64,000 bases of DNA from the NCBI RefSeq assembly GCF_002222635.1, contig NZ_CP022416.1:124001-188000 (forward strand), given 5' to 3'. The notes below the pieces were generated by a model. That model made no database searches. It was not told where the DNA came from and saw only the letters and a program-made list of their open reading frames with translations. This DNA is from Pseudosulfitobacter pseudonitzschiae (GTDB taxonomy: Bacteria; Pseudomonadota; Alphaproteobacteria; Rhodobacterales; Rhodobacteraceae). Shown piece after piece: positions 1 through 8,618 of this stretch. The position numbers and the translations under genes were made by a program. Each line of letters starts with the position of its first letter. The stretch's first letter is position 1.

Positions 1-44
1 AGTAAATGCCACAATCCTTGGAATTTCGTATCACCATCGACCCT

Positions 45-1595
45 TCAGAAAAGCACTTCTGGTAGCCAGGTTGCTAGCGACGGCACGGCCCAGACAAGTA
101 GAATACCAATCGCCTGCAGGCCAATAAAGGGCACAACGCCGCGGTAAATATGTCCGGTCGTGATTTCCTTGGGGGCTGCGGCACGCAAGTAGAAAAGTGA
201 AAACCCGAAAGGCGGGGTCAGAAAACTGGTTTGAAGGTTGATCGCTAGCAGCACCCCGAGCCAGATAGGATCGTGACCCATTACAATCAAAGAAGGCGCA
301 ACAAGCGGAAGAACAATAACGGATATCTCGACGAAATCCAGAAAGAACCCAAGCACGAAGACAAAAATCATTACGAATAAAAGGGCGCTGTTGGCCCCTC
401 CGGGCAGGTTTTCGAGCAGGTGCGCCACTCTTTCTTCACCGCCCAAACCAATAAACACCAACGAAAAGAAGCCAGCAGCAAGAATTGTCGCAAAGATCAT
501 CGTGGTCATAGTCAGAGTGGAGTTGAGTGCATCATGGATGGTTCTGGTCCGAATGGATGCGCGCAAGGCCAAGATCACCGCGCCAATACCGACAAGCGCC
601 AAAAGTGCATAGAAGGCGCCGATCATCCATTCCAAGGTACCGTTATCGCTACGTTGGAGGCGCACCGGAAAGATGCCTGCCAGAATACCCAAAATGACCA
701 AGGCAGCCGTTCCGACTAGAATAAGTCGAGGGTTTATCCCGATTTTGCGCCCAGCCATGAGGAGCGCACCGATGGCCCCTACAGATGCGGCTTCGGTCGG
801 AGTTGCGATGCCGCCGAGGATGGCACCCAATACAGCAACGATCAGCAAAACGGGAGGCGCAATTGCGGCCATGACTTCTCGCACGTCGGGTCGTGCCAAC
901 TTGATTGCTGCCGCAGGCATATCTTGTGGACGCAGCACCCCACGGATCAGAATATAAAGTAGATATAGAACGACCAAAAGCAAACCGGGCAACATCGCGG
1001 CCGCAAAGAACTGGCCGACAGACAGGGCTTCGACCGAGAACTTACCCTGCGTGTATTGCGCCTGTTGATAGGCGTTGGACATCACGTCAGCTAAAATGAT
1101 TAACAAAGTAGAGGGTGGAATGATTTGGCCCAGCGTACCTGCCGTACAGACAATACCTGCTGACAAAGCAGGGTCGTAGCCAGCACGCAGCATCGTGGGC
1201 AAGGCGATCATACCCATGGCGACGACTGTTGCTCCGACAATCCCGGTTGACGCCGCCATTAGTGCGCCCACCAAGACCACCGAAATCCCTAAGCCCCCGC
1301 GCAACTGGCCAAAGCTCCGGCCCATTGTATCCAGCAATTCCTCGGCGATCCTGCTTTTTTCGAGTATGGCCCCCATCAGCACAAAGACAGGGATCGCGAT
1401 AAATACCTGATTTCCGATTAAGCCAAAGGCGCGTTGGCCCAATGCGCCTAAAAGCGAGATGTCCATGACCCCCAGCGTCCAGCCAAGATAGGCAAAGCCG
1501 ATGGCGACGCCTGCAATGCTGAACGAGACCGGAAATCCGGACAGCACCGCTGCCATCAATGCCGCGAACATGATCAGGTCGAGGAATTCGGTCAT
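45..1595 (-). CDS. dctM: TRAP transporter large permease (DctM-type)
   Basis: Large membrane subunit of a tripartite ATP-independent periplasmic transporter, which imports an organic anion using an ion gradient. The 516-residue protein is hydrophobic throughout and starts with a membrane segment; mid-protein runs such as GIVGATVVAMGMIALP and the C-terminal LQTSFLTPPFGFSLFYLR are typical of DctM. It is longer than the usual ~430 residues, with an extra hydrophobic insert around residues 225-350. Long DctM subunits of this kind usually accompany TakP-like binding proteins (family knowledge). Its ATG overlaps the stop of the small permease (ATGA), so it is the last gene of the dctP-dctQ-dctM operon. 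The substrate cannot be read from the sequence. Confidence 0.93.
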   Translation of the reverse strand: MTEFLDLIMFAALMAAVLSGFPVSFSIAGVAIGFAYLGWTLGVMDISLLGALGQRAFGLIGNQVFIAIPVFVLMGAILEKSRIAEELLDTMGRSFGQLRGGLGISVVLVGALMAASTGIVGATVVAMGMIALPTMLRAGYDPALSAGIVCTAGTLGQIIPPSTLLIILADVMSNAYQQAQYTQGKFSVEALSVGQFFAAAMLPGLLLVVLYLLYILIRGVLRPQDMPAAAIKLARPDVREVMAAIAPPVLLIVAVLGAILGGIATPTEAASVGAIGALLMAGRKIGINPRLILVGTAALVILGILAGIFPVRLQRSDNGTLEWMIGAFYALLALVGIGAVILALRASIRTRTIHDALNSTLTMTTMIFATILAAGFFSLVFIGLGGEERVAHLLENLPGGANSALLFVMIFVFVLGFFLDFVEISVIVLPLVAPSLIVMGHDPIWLGVLLAINLQTSFLTPPFGFSLFYLRAAAPKEITTGHIYRGVVPFIGLQAIGILLVWAVPSLATWLPEVLF

Positions 1596-2089
1596 GTTTT
1601 GAGTTCAGTGTTAAGCATACGGATTAACAACGACAGGGATTGTAACAGGATCAGGATGCAAAACCCCGGGATCAGGGACTTGAGAAGAAAGACCGCCTCA
1701 ATCCCACCGACAGAGATCGGACCCTCAAGAATTTTCCACGAGTTTCGCACGGAGGGCCACGACCAATAGACAAGGGCCGTCATCGACGGGATAAGAAGAA
1801 GCAGATGGCCGCAAATGTCGATCCGGCGTCGGGTCGCGTCACTGACCTTTGCATAGAACACATCCACCCGAACGTGTTTGTCCACCAAAAGTGTAAAGCC
1901 TGCACCCAGCATGAAAAGCGTGGCATGCAGATAAAGCACGCTTTCCTGCGCTGCGATGGAGTTGAAACCAAAGACATATCGCCCAATCACGATGCAGAAC
2001 TGCACTAGCACCATGATCAAGGCCAGCCAGCGGATCAGGCAGGCAACCGTGCGGTTCATCTGGTCGATTGCGTCAGCTATTCCAAGCAT
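1592..2089 (-). CDS. dctQ: TRAP transporter small permease (DctQ-type)
   Basis: Small four-helix membrane subunit that pairs with DctM. Hydrophobic segments lie near the start (IRWLALIMVLVQF), in the middle (two segments) and at the C-terminus. The motif VDVFYAKV after the second helix, in the position of the RVDV...L motif of DctQ, supports the assignment. An ATG at 2089 (165 residues) with upstream CAGGGG is preferred. A GTG at 2143 would add 18 polar residues and leave only 7 bases to dctP. The stop overlaps the dctM start. Function is secure at family level; the start is uncertain. Confidence 0.85.
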   Translation of the reverse strand: MLGIADAIDQMNRTVACLIRWLALIMVLVQFCIVIGRYVFGFNSIAAQESVLYLHATLFMLGAGFTLLVDKHVRVDVFYAKVSDATRRRIDICGHLLLLIPSMTALVYWSWPSVRNSWKILEGPISVGGIEAVFLLKSLIPGFCILILLQSLSLLIRMLNTELKT

Positions 2090-2150
2090 CTCTGGCCCCT
2101 GATCTGGTTCGGAACGGGTGCGCGACGCAGGGCCGCTCACCACCGGTGTC

Positions 2151-3236
2151 TCAATAGTCGAAAACGTCCGCGCGTGCGTTCATCTGACCGTTGTCGGCAT
2201 AGGTCATGTAGCCGCCCACCAGATCGCGATAGGCGATAAAGCTCTCTGTGATACGGACGACCAGTTCGTCATCATCAGCCAGGTATTCCTGCATGATTTC
2301 TTCTGCGGCGACACCCATTGCTGTGATCACATCATCGGGGAGCTTACGGACCTGAACATTGTGCTCGGTGACAAGTGTTTCCAGCGACTGCGCATGTTTG
2401 GTCATGTATTCTGTCCAGACCGGATTATAGAGGCCCTGGCAGGCTTGGGTAACGACTTCTTTCAAGTCATCGGGCAGTTCGGCAAAAACTTCCGCATTTA
2501 CGCCGCATTCTTCAGCCGAAGAAGGCTCGCCCACGCCGGGCCAATAATAATAGGGTGCGACTTGATAGTAGCCAAGTGCGGAATCTGACCAGGGTCCAAT
2601 GAACTCTCCTGCATCCAATGCGCCAGTTTGCAGCGCTTGGAACATAGCAGGTCCACTCATAGCTTCTGCGGCCATACCCAACTTTGTTGCCATTTGGGAA
2701 GCGATACCTGTGGTGCGGAACTTGAGGCCCTTGAGGTCATCGACCGACGTAATCTCGTTTTTGAACCATCCCGCCCACTGGGGACCCGAGTTACCGCACA
2801 GGAACGGCTTGATGCCAAAGCGGGCATACATCTCGTCATAGAGCGCTTGTCCACCGCCATGATACATCCAGCCGAATTGCTCGTCTGCACGCAATCCGAA
2901 TGGCTGCGAACCGAAGAGAAGAATACCCTTTGATTTAGAGCCCCAATAGGCCGGTACCGCATGATAAAGTTCTGCCGTGCCTTCTGAAACGGCATCAAAC
3001 ACGCCGTTGCCCGGGACGATTTCACCTGCGGCGTAGAGCGTCACATTGATGCGCCCTCCCGAAAGTGTGGTTATTCGGTCAGCAAGGGTTTGCGCCGCGA
3101 CACCGGGGCCAGGCAAGTTCTTAGGCCATGCCGACACGAGTTTCCAGTTGCGCACATCCTGTGCGATCGCGGGTGCAGCCAAGGTGCTCGCTGCGACACC
3201 AATGCTTCCGGCGGCAAGAAATTTACGTCTATCCAT
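2151..3236 (-). CDS. dctP: TRAP transporter substrate-binding protein (DctP/TakP-like)
   Basis: Periplasmic solute receptor, 361 residues. The N-terminus MDRRKFLAAGS followed by a hydrophobic stretch ending APAIA is a Tat-type signal, with cleavage expected near residue 25. The mature start (WKLVSAWPKNLPGPG) and internal FRTTGIASQMATKLG resemble the TakP group, which binds alpha-keto acids or other carboxylates. That narrower assignment is inference. It is the first gene of the operon and is transcribed away from the GntR regulator at 3462. An AT-rich palindrome in the spacer is a candidate operator. Confidence 0.9.
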   Translation of the reverse strand: MDRRKFLAAGSIGVAASTLAAPAIAQDVRNWKLVSAWPKNLPGPGVAAQTLADRITTLSGGRINVTLYAAGEIVPGNGVFDAVSEGTAELYHAVPAYWGSKSKGILLFGSQPFGLRADEQFGWMYHGGGQALYDEMYARFGIKPFLCGNSGPQWAGWFKNEITSVDDLKGLKFRTTGIASQMATKLGMAAEAMSGPAMFQALQTGALDAGEFIGPWSDSALGYYQVAPYYYWPGVGEPSSAEECGVNAEVFAELPDDLKEVVTQACQGLYNPVWTEYMTKHAQSLETLVTEHNVQVRKLPDDVITAMGVAAEEIMQEYLADDDELVVRITESFIAYRDLVGGYMTYADNGQMNARADVFDY

Positions 3237-3365
3237 TATTTTGTCTCCATGTTGAGGGGGTGATGACCGTCTAACGCGGTTTTTGAACGTGCAAATTTAG
3301 CCCAGCATACAGGGCATGACCTTAGAACATCCCGTTTAGAGTCCTTGAATAAAAAGCTATGTTAA

Positions 3366-3389
3366 ATTAATATGTAGTTACTTAATAAT
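3366..3389. promoter_or_regulatory. Candidate GntR operator (imperfect palindrome)
   Basis: AT-rich 24-base imperfect inverted repeat (ATTAATATGTAG / TTACTTAATAAT; 9 of 12 positions pair) in the divergent spacer between dctP and the GntR gene. The position fits autoregulation plus control of the TRAP operon. Binding is inferred only from position and symmetry. Confidence 0.35.
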
Positions 3390-3461
3390 GTCAACGGAGT
3401 GTTTTTGCACAAATCCTTTGCAGGATGTATTTGCTTATTCCGCAAGACAGGAGACCAAAAT

Positions 3462-4163
3462 TTGAACGGGCAGACACGCATCTCCTGGGTTCAAGTACGT
3501 GACAAAATCCGCACGCGTATTCTAGACAGAGTCTATTCGCCGGGAGACAAACTTCCCCGAGACGAAGATATTGCAGTCGAACTCGGCTGCGCCCGTACCA
3601 CCGTTCACCGCGCAATGCAGGATTTGGTGCAAGCGGGTCTGGTTGAACGTAAACGCAAAGGTGGCACGCAAGTTAGAATTGACCCTCTGACCCGCGCGAC
3701 GTTTGATATTCCTATCACGCGGCGCGAGATCGAACAGCGTGGCAGTAAATATGACTATCAATTGATAAGCAGCATTTTAGAAGACCCTCCAACGCCAGTG
3801 CTAGCGCGGTTGGGGGTCCAGCAGCGATCCTTGTTGCTGCATGTCAAGGCACTGCATCTTGCTGACAATCGTCCTTATATTTTCGAGGATCGTTGGATTA
3901 ATACCAGATCAACACCTGACATTCTGAGCATCGATTTGAAGTGTGAAAGCGCAAATGAATGGCTCGTGCGTAACAAACCATACACACACGTCGATGTTAG
4001 GTTCTATGCCATAAATGCCGAAGACGAGACAGCCAACTACCTGTCTACCAATGCCGGTGATGCACTACTTGTTATCGAGCGTACAACATGGTTCGCGCAA
4101 GATCCGATCACGACAGTCCAAGCTGTGGCGGCCCCAGGATATCAACTGACATCGCTTGTTTGA
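3462..4163 (+). CDS. GntR-family (HutC/UTRA) transcriptional regulator
   Basis: DNA-binding regulator with an N-terminal winged helix (about residues 8-75; LPRDEDIAVELGCARTTVHRAMQDLVQAGLVERKRKGGT) and a C-terminal UTRA ligand-binding domain (about 95-230; includes VKALHLADNRPYIFEDRWIN). A GTG start at 3399 would add 21 residues with no relatives in the family. The TTG at 3462 is preferred because ACAGGAGA lies about 8 bases upstream, giving 233 residues. It is divergent from the TRAP operon and probably senses the transported compound or its catabolite. Confidence 0.88.
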   Translation: MNGQTRISWVQVRDKIRTRILDRVYSPGDKLPRDEDIAVELGCARTTVHRAMQDLVQAGLVERKRKGGTQVRIDPLTRATFDIPITRREIEQRGSKYDYQLISSILEDPPTPVLARLGVQQRSLLLHVKALHLADNRPYIFEDRWINTRSTPDILSIDLKCESANEWLVRNKPYTHVDVRFYAINAEDETANYLSTNAGDALLVIERTTWFAQDPITTVQAVAAPGYQLTSLV

Positions 4164-4609
4164 AAGGGGCGGGTTTCATTAACTGCTTTCTGTCTGTGAC
4201 CGGATCTTTCATATGTCGACTGTACAACTTGGCAACCCCTTGAACTGGAACGTATTTTCCGGAGCAGAACAGACGGATCAGCCCCTTGAAAAATCTGCCC
4301 AAGCGACTGTTTTATGAGGGTGCTGTTAAACGCCAAAACTGGCCGATGTGATGCACACCTCCGTCGGGTTATTACATTATCAAACTATCGGGGCGGACAA
4401 GTTTGGCGCGGGTTTCCATGTTCGTTCCAGCACACTGAACCAGTTCTCGTGACAGAGTTTGGTCAAAAGGGCATCGTCGTATCCATAATAGGTCTGAGCG
4501 GACCGCAGCATCCCGAACCCTGCAGCAGGGATTGTCAGGTTAATTTCATCCGTCCCAGTATTTCTGTGTTGGCCCTTGTTTAGGCGACCAAAGCGCAGTT
4601 GCATTTGTT
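4164..4609. other. Gene-free region, possible peptidase fragment
   Basis: About 450 bases with no convincing gene. On the minus strand near 4400-4480 a short conceptual peptide (YGYDDALLTKLCHENWFSV, then LERTW) resembles the C-terminal tail of renal-dipeptidase (M19) proteins. It may be a leftover of a deleted gene. The resemblance is weak and no other domain part is visible. Confidence 0.3.
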
Positions 4610-4777
4610 TCAGTGACTCAAAGCTTTTGTGCGTTTTTGGCGGTAGGCGACTGCGGTCAATTTGTGGCGGCGCGGGCGGAACAGGTTTGCGGTTTCGTCA
4701 TGGAGCATCGGAAATCTCTGCGCCTGTCGGGCTGATTTGAAACGGCCTTGGATTTTCTCTCGTTTCCGCGTTGGCCT
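4610..4777 (-). pseudogene. IS6-family transposase C-terminal fragment
   Basis: About 55 codons resembling the very C-terminal end of IS6-family transposases: RPTRKREKIQGRFKSARQ, then LHDETANLFRPRRHKLTA and AYRQKRTKA. The DDE core is absent. The fragment is joined in frame to the downstream part of an IS5-like sequence (VTADGAYD) at about 4777, so two different insertion sequences have recombined here. It encodes no active enzyme. Confidence 0.6.
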
Positions 4778-5164
4778 GTCGTATGCACCATCTGCGGTGA
4801 CGAATCGGATCTCCACGTTGGTGGGGATCTAGTTGGGCAGTTCGGGCGCACCCATTGCCCGGTAGGCGATTTGCAAGGCAAATCTGCCGAGAGGGGCCGA
4901 CGTTGCTAGCGATGACTTCGATAACACGGTTTTCCAGCGTCTGTTCTTAGATACGGATGTGGATATTGCGCCATAGTCGGCGTTTCGAGCCGCCATGCTT
5001 GAGGGTGTGCCACTCGCCTTCGCCCTTGATGTCAGTGCTGCCGACCTCGTTTCCTGGTTGGTGGCGGCGCACCCAGGCCATGTCAAGATCGTCAGGGAGC
5101 CACGCTGCTTTAATGCTTCGTTGTAGGCTGGCCAGTTCTTGGTCTTGTAGATCAGTGGGATGTG
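4778..5164 (-). pseudogene. Decayed IS5-family transposase
   Basis: Remains of an IS5-type transposase spread over at least two frames. YKTKNWPAYNEALKQRGSL is the typical N-terminal block; STDIKGEGEWHTLKHGGSKR and the following WRNIHIRI form the block around the first catalytic Asp; VTADGAYD is the block around the second. About 80 residues between the first two blocks are missing and frames change between blocks. The element is dead. It abuts an IS6 fragment on one side and the nirK upstream region on the other. Confidence 0.65.
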
Positions 5165-5312
5165 TCTGCTCGTGCAGCTGAGCTGCCACACTGGACTCAC
5201 GAGATGAATCCCCATCTGCCTTTGTGCAATTAAGCCCTCTGCCGTGATCCCATACGTCAGGCCGAGTGGCACAATGAAATTGTTCCAGGCGAGGCAAAGC
5301 AGCGTCGAACTT

Positions 5313-5326
5313 TGCGTTTTCACAAA
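5313..5326 (+). promoter_or_regulatory. NnrR-type box upstream of nirK
   Basis: TTGCG-TTTT-CACAA, matching the TTGCG-N4-CACAA motif described for NnrR in Rhodobacter (established knowledge). It is centred about 72 bases before the nirK ATG. A class II activator site at -41.5 would place transcription start near 5361 with a roughly 30-base leader. An nnrR gene lies in this window at 13459-14154. Confidence 0.7.
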
Positions 5327-5391
5327 GTCCGGATCTGCGGGCGGCGATAGCGTCGAATCGAACAGCAATCTTACCGCAAAGGAACATTAAA

Positions 5392-6540
5392 ATGCTGACA
5401 AGAAGAGCTGCTTTGATGGGTGCCGCAAGCTTTGCCGCGCTGCCTGCTATGACAAGGGCCGCAAGTGCCGAAGAAATCATGGACACCTCGATGGTCGAAC
5501 CCGTCGATCTGTCCAACCTCAAGCGTATCAAGCGCAAGCTGGTCCGCCCACCAGAGGTGCACGCGCACGAGCAGGTAGCACCGGGCGCGCCGCGCATCGT
5601 AGAATTCGAGATGCAGATCGTAGAAAAAGAGGTCGAAGTTGATAACGGTGCCTATCTTCAGGCGATGACCTTTAACGGGTCGATCCCCGGGCCGCTGATG
5701 GTGGTGCACGAGGGGGATTATGTCGAGCTGACGCTGTTCAACTCGCCCGAGAATATGATGCAGCATAACATCGACTTTCACGCCGCCACCGGTGCGCTTG
5801 GCGGTGGGTCGCTGACACTGGTGAACCCCGGAGAAAAGGCCACACTGCGGTTCAAGGCAACACGTCCGGGAACTTTCGTGTATCACTGTGCGCCGGGTGG
5901 TCCGATGATCCCGTGGCACGTGGTCAGCGGTATGGCGGGTGCGATCATGGTACTGCCGCGCGACGGGCTGAAAGACCACGAAGGCAAGCCGGTGAAGTAC
6001 GACCGCGTGTTCTATATCGGCGAGAATGATTTCTATGTGCCCAAAGATGAAAACGGCAGCTATAAGCGGTTTGCGGATGTGGGTGAGAGCTATCCTGACA
6101 CGCTTGAGGTGATGAACGGGCTGATCCCCAGCCATGTGGTGTTCAACGGCAAGGTCGGAGCGCTGACAGGCGACAATGCACTGCAGGCGGCGCAGGGCGA
6201 AAAGGTGCTGTTCGTGCACAGTCAGGCCAACCGCGACACGCGTCCGCACTTGATAGGTGGGCACGGCGATCTGGTTTGGGAACGGGGCAAGTTCAACAAC
6301 CTGCCAGAGCGTGATCTGGAAACATGGTTCATCGCGGGCGGATCGGCGGGGGCAGCACTCTACAAGTTCCTGCAACCGGGGGTCTATGCCTATGTGAACC
6401 ACAACTTGATCGAGGCTGTGAACCTTGGCGCGACGGCCCACGTGGTGGTTGAAGGCGACTGGAACAATGACCTGATGGAACAGGTGCAGGCACCGGTTGA
6501 ATACAACGCCACCCATGAGGGCAGGACCGCGCTGCCATAA
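5392..6540 (+). CDS. nirK: Copper-containing nitrite reductase
   Basis: Periplasmic enzyme reducing nitrite to nitric oxide in denitrification. The 382-residue preprotein starts [17 protein letters not shown], a Tat-like signal. Two cupredoxin domains follow. Type 1 copper ligands are visible in MQHNIDFHA (His), VYHCAPGG (Cys), PWHVVSGM (His, Met). His residues in HNIDFH, YHCAP and, in the second domain, VNHNLIEA are candidates for the type 2 catalytic site. AAGGAA lies about 8 bases before the ATG. An NnrR-type box lies 72 bases upstream. nirV follows after an intergenic hairpin, and pseudoazurin (14256) is the likely electron donor. Confidence 0.97.
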   Translation: MLTRRAALMGAASFAALPAMTRAASAEEIMDTSMVEPVDLSNLKRIKRKLVRPPEVHAHEQVAPGAPRIVEFEMQIVEKEVEVDNGAYLQAMTFNGSIPGPLMVVHEGDYVELTLFNSPENMMQHNIDFHAATGALGGGSLTLVNPGEKATLRFKATRPGTFVYHCAPGGPMIPWHVVSGMAGAIMVLPRDGLKDHEGKPVKYDRVFYIGENDFYVPKDENGSYKRFADVGESYPDTLEVMNGLIPSHVVFNGKVGALTGDNALQAAQGEKVLFVHSQANRDTRPHLIGGHGDLVWERGKFNNLPERDLETWFIAGGSAGAALYKFLQPGVYAYVNHNLIEAVNLGATAHVVVEGDWNNDLMEQVQAPVEYNATHEGRTALP

Positions 6541-6570
6541 GCCCGCATCACGGCCAATAGAAGTGTCATC

Positions 6571-6598
6571 GGGGCGGCTGGTGCAAACCGGCCGCCCC
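6571..6598 (+). terminator. GNRA-capped hairpin between nirK and nirV
   Basis: Twelve-base-pair stem (GGGGCGGCTGGT / ACCGGCCGCCCC, one G-U pair) closed by a GCAA tetraloop, 30 bases after the nirK stop. There is no following T tract, so partial termination or stabilisation of the nirK message is more likely than full termination. Confidence 0.5.
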
Positions 6599-6623
6599 TG
6601 TTGCATTGTCAAAAGGTGATACC

Positions 6624-7433
6624 ATGAAAGCAGTACTTGTCATTTTTGTCTTCGCCGCTTTGGGTGTGTTGGGCACCGGTTGGTTGCGGGACGCGCCGCC
6701 CGCCATTGCTCCGTTCGAGACAGTAACGGTGGGGAAAGGTAAAATTGCTTGGCGGCCGCTCGGGAATTTTTCACATCAGGGCAAGGCGCAGACGCCGCGC
6801 CCGCTGACCGTTATGGTCGAGACGTTCGAAATCATGAAATATCAGGTGTCGCGGACCGATTACGCCCTTTGCGTGGCGCAAGGCGCCTGCGCAGATGTCG
6901 CGGCCAACGCGGGCGCATTTCCCCAGACAGGTGTAAGTTGGGAGGACGCGACAGCCTTTGCTGTCTGGTATTCTGTCCGTACCGGCGACATCTGGCGGTT
7001 GCCGTCCGAGACGCAGTGGCAGCGTGCCGCAGCCGAGCGTTACGGCGACGCCGCGCCGGACGAGTCGGTTCTGGATCCGGGCAAACAGATGGTGTCCCAA
7101 TACAGGCGCGGCGTATTTCTGCGTAGCAGTGCCAGCCCTGCACTGCGCCCGCGCGGCGGCTTTGGCGAGAATAGTTTTGGCATTGCAGACATGGCGGGCA
7201 GCGTTTGGGAATGGACGGACGGCTGCATGGAAAATGGTGAAGTCCGGCCTGACGGGACGATTGACCGTCGCGATCCCTATTGCGGGGTGCGTATTGCCGG
7301 TGGGCGTCACCGCGCGGCAGTAATTGATTTTGTGCGCGACGCCAGTGTCGGCGGCTGTGCCATGGGGCTGCCGCCGGACCATTTGGGATTCCGGCTGGTG
7401 CGCGACGCCGACCTTCGGGGAGATCACCGGTAA
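6624..7433 (+). CDS. nirV: NirV, formylglycine-generating-enzyme-like protein
   Basis: Exported protein of the FGE-sulfatase (SUMF1-like) fold, usually found directly after nirK. Its exact role in nitrite reduction is unresolved in the literature. The 269-residue protein starts at ATG 6624 behind AAAAGGTG, with an N-terminal hydrophobic segment (VLVIFVFAALGVLGTGW). Core family motifs are present: EIMKYQVSRTDYALCV, GVSWEDATAFAVWYS, WRLPSETQWQRAAAERYG, ENSFGIADMAGSVWEWTDGC and HLGFRLVRD near the C-terminus. A TTG six codons upstream is less likely. Confidence 0.9.
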   Translation: MKAVLVIFVFAALGVLGTGWLRDAPPAIAPFETVTVGKGKIAWRPLGNFSHQGKAQTPRPLTVMVETFEIMKYQVSRTDYALCVAQGACADVAANAGAFPQTGVSWEDATAFAVWYSVRTGDIWRLPSETQWQRAAAERYGDAAPDESVLDPGKQMVSQYRRGVFLRSSASPALRPRGGFGENSFGIADMAGSVWEWTDGCMENGEVRPDGTIDRRDPYCGVRIAGGRHRAAVIDFVRDASVGGCAMGLPPDHLGFRLVRDADLRGDHR

Positions 7434-7536
7434 GGTGTAGCAGGGCGCGCCGGTGTCGAGGATGAAGGCATCCTATCTGTTTCATGGACCGTCCGGGCAG
7501 GCTGCGTGGCGTCCTGACGCTGTGCTGGATCAAGGA

Positions 7537-8232
7537 TCAGAACGGAAAAGGCGATGCGCCGATCATCGCACCGTGCAGATGCAATAGCGCAAGCCACAGC
7601 AGCAGGCCGATCGCGGCGCGCAGGGCCATCGCGGAACCGTTTTCGCGCAGCCAGTCGTGCTGGAACAGCGGCCGGGGTGAAAAAAGCGCGGTCGCGGTAA
7701 AAAAGCGGAGCACTTCTGCCGGCGGCAGTGACTGACGGGCCCGCGCGTCAAAGACCAAGATCGCGGCAAGAGGCATGGCGAGGAAGCTGGCGAACAGGAT
7801 CACATGGGCAAGATCACCATTCGCGACCAGATGCGTGCCCGCCCAGAGCGCCAGTGCAAGAAAAAGCGGGTGGCGCGAGACGGCGGCGACACCGGAGCGG
7901 GCGGGATTGAACGGTTGCCCGCGTCTGCCGCCAAGCGTGAAGGGCTGTCGCAGACCCGCGCCGCAGGTTGCAAGCACGATGGCGACCGGCATGACAACGT
8001 TGGGCAGCCAGCGCATCCACTGGTAGTGCGGCCAGAGTTCGATATAGGGCGCGCGTCCGGCTGCGGCGATCACCCAGACCAGAAGCGCCACAGAGATCGC
8101 GCCATAGACGCTGAAATAGGTCCGCCGGCCGATAGCGGCGATCAGTTTTTCCCGTGCCCCGCCGATCCGTGGCAGGAAATGGCTGGCCACGAACAGGGCT
8201 AGCGCCAGTACGTATTCCGTCCAGTCGGTCAT
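7537..8232 (-). CDS. nnrU: NnrU family membrane protein
   Basis: Polytopic membrane protein of the NnrU family (related in sequence to NnrU/isoprenylcysteine-methyltransferase-like membrane proteins), linked to nitric oxide respiration; the biochemical role is unknown. The 231 residues hold about six hydrophobic helices, with the family signature AAVSRHPLFLALALWAGTHLVANGD. The ATG at 8232 overlaps the stop of the upstream gene (ATGA), showing translational coupling; the longer frame to 8355 is not needed. It is the last gene of the nor operon and converges on nirV. Confidence 0.88.
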   Translation of the reverse strand: MTDWTEYVLALALFVASHFLPRIGGAREKLIAAIGRRTYFSVYGAISVALLVWVIAAAGRAPYIELWPHYQWMRWLPNVVMPVAIVLATCGAGLRQPFTLGGRRGQPFNPARSGVAAVSRHPLFLALALWAGTHLVANGDLAHVILFASFLAMPLAAILVFDARARQSLPPAEVLRFFTATALFSPRPLFQHDWLRENGSAMALRAAIGLLLWLALLHLHGAMIGASPFPF

Positions 8233-8465
8233 GAGTCTTCGGCCTGTTTCATCAGGCGCACGATATGGCAGGCAAAGGCCCACGTCGCGGGTATTCCGAT
8301 GACCAGCCCTCCGGCGGCAGCCTGCAACGGGGTCAGCACGGGCCAACCCAGCCACGACCCGATCAGCGAGGCGAAGAACAGGTTGACCCCCATTGCCCCC
8401 GCACCAAAAGGGTAAAGTGCAGCCACAAGCGTTAGCGGCGGTTTCACCGGCGGCTTACCAGCCAT
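8229..8465 (-). CDS. nnrT: Small membrane protein, NnrT-like
   Basis: A 78-residue protein with two hydrophobic segments (about 9-32 and 40-66) and a short charged C-terminus (HIVRLMKQAEDS). Position directly before nnrU, size and the opening GKPPVKPPL fit the small NnrT-like proteins of Rhodobacterales nor loci. The name rests mostly on context. It overlaps both neighbours: its start lies inside the 57-residue gene upstream and its stop overlaps the nnrU ATG. Confidence 0.65.
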   Translation of the reverse strand: MAGKPPVKPPLTLVAALYPFGAGAMGVNLFFASLIGSWLGWPVLTPLQAAAGGLVIGIPATWAFACHIVRLMKQAEDS

Positions 8466-8617
8466 TGCACGGCCGCCAGTGCCAGCACCAGCGCGATCGA
8501 GCCGACGAGAAACCAGAATTCGGCGGTTTCGGTCTGGGGCTGCGGGATCGGGCGTTCGAAACCGGAAGCAAAGACAGGGGCGGGCAGGATCAGGGCGATA
8601 GCGAAGAGTCGTTTCAT
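8444..8617 (-). CDS. 57-residue exported/membrane protein in nor operon
   Basis: Short gene between norD and the NnrT-like gene. The product starts MKRLFAIALILPAPVFASG, a clear signal-peptide-like segment, then a Pro/Gln-rich linker (ERPIPQPQTETAEF), then one transmembrane helix (WFLVGSIALVLALAAVQWLV) ending in SRR. The ATG at 8617 lies one base before the norD stop (8619-8621). Its 3' end overlaps the next gene by 22 bases in another frame, as in a compact operon. Function is unknown; an accessory role in NO reductase assembly is plausible. Confidence 0.7.
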   Translation of the reverse strand: MKRLFAIALILPAPVFASGFERPIPQPQTETAEFWFLVGSIALVLALAAVQWLVSRR

Positions 8618-8618
8618 G

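Noticed and set aside
5371-6612. 413-codon minus-strand frame opposite nirK
   Set aside because: His/Val-rich shadow of the nirK coding strand, no protein family and no RBS.
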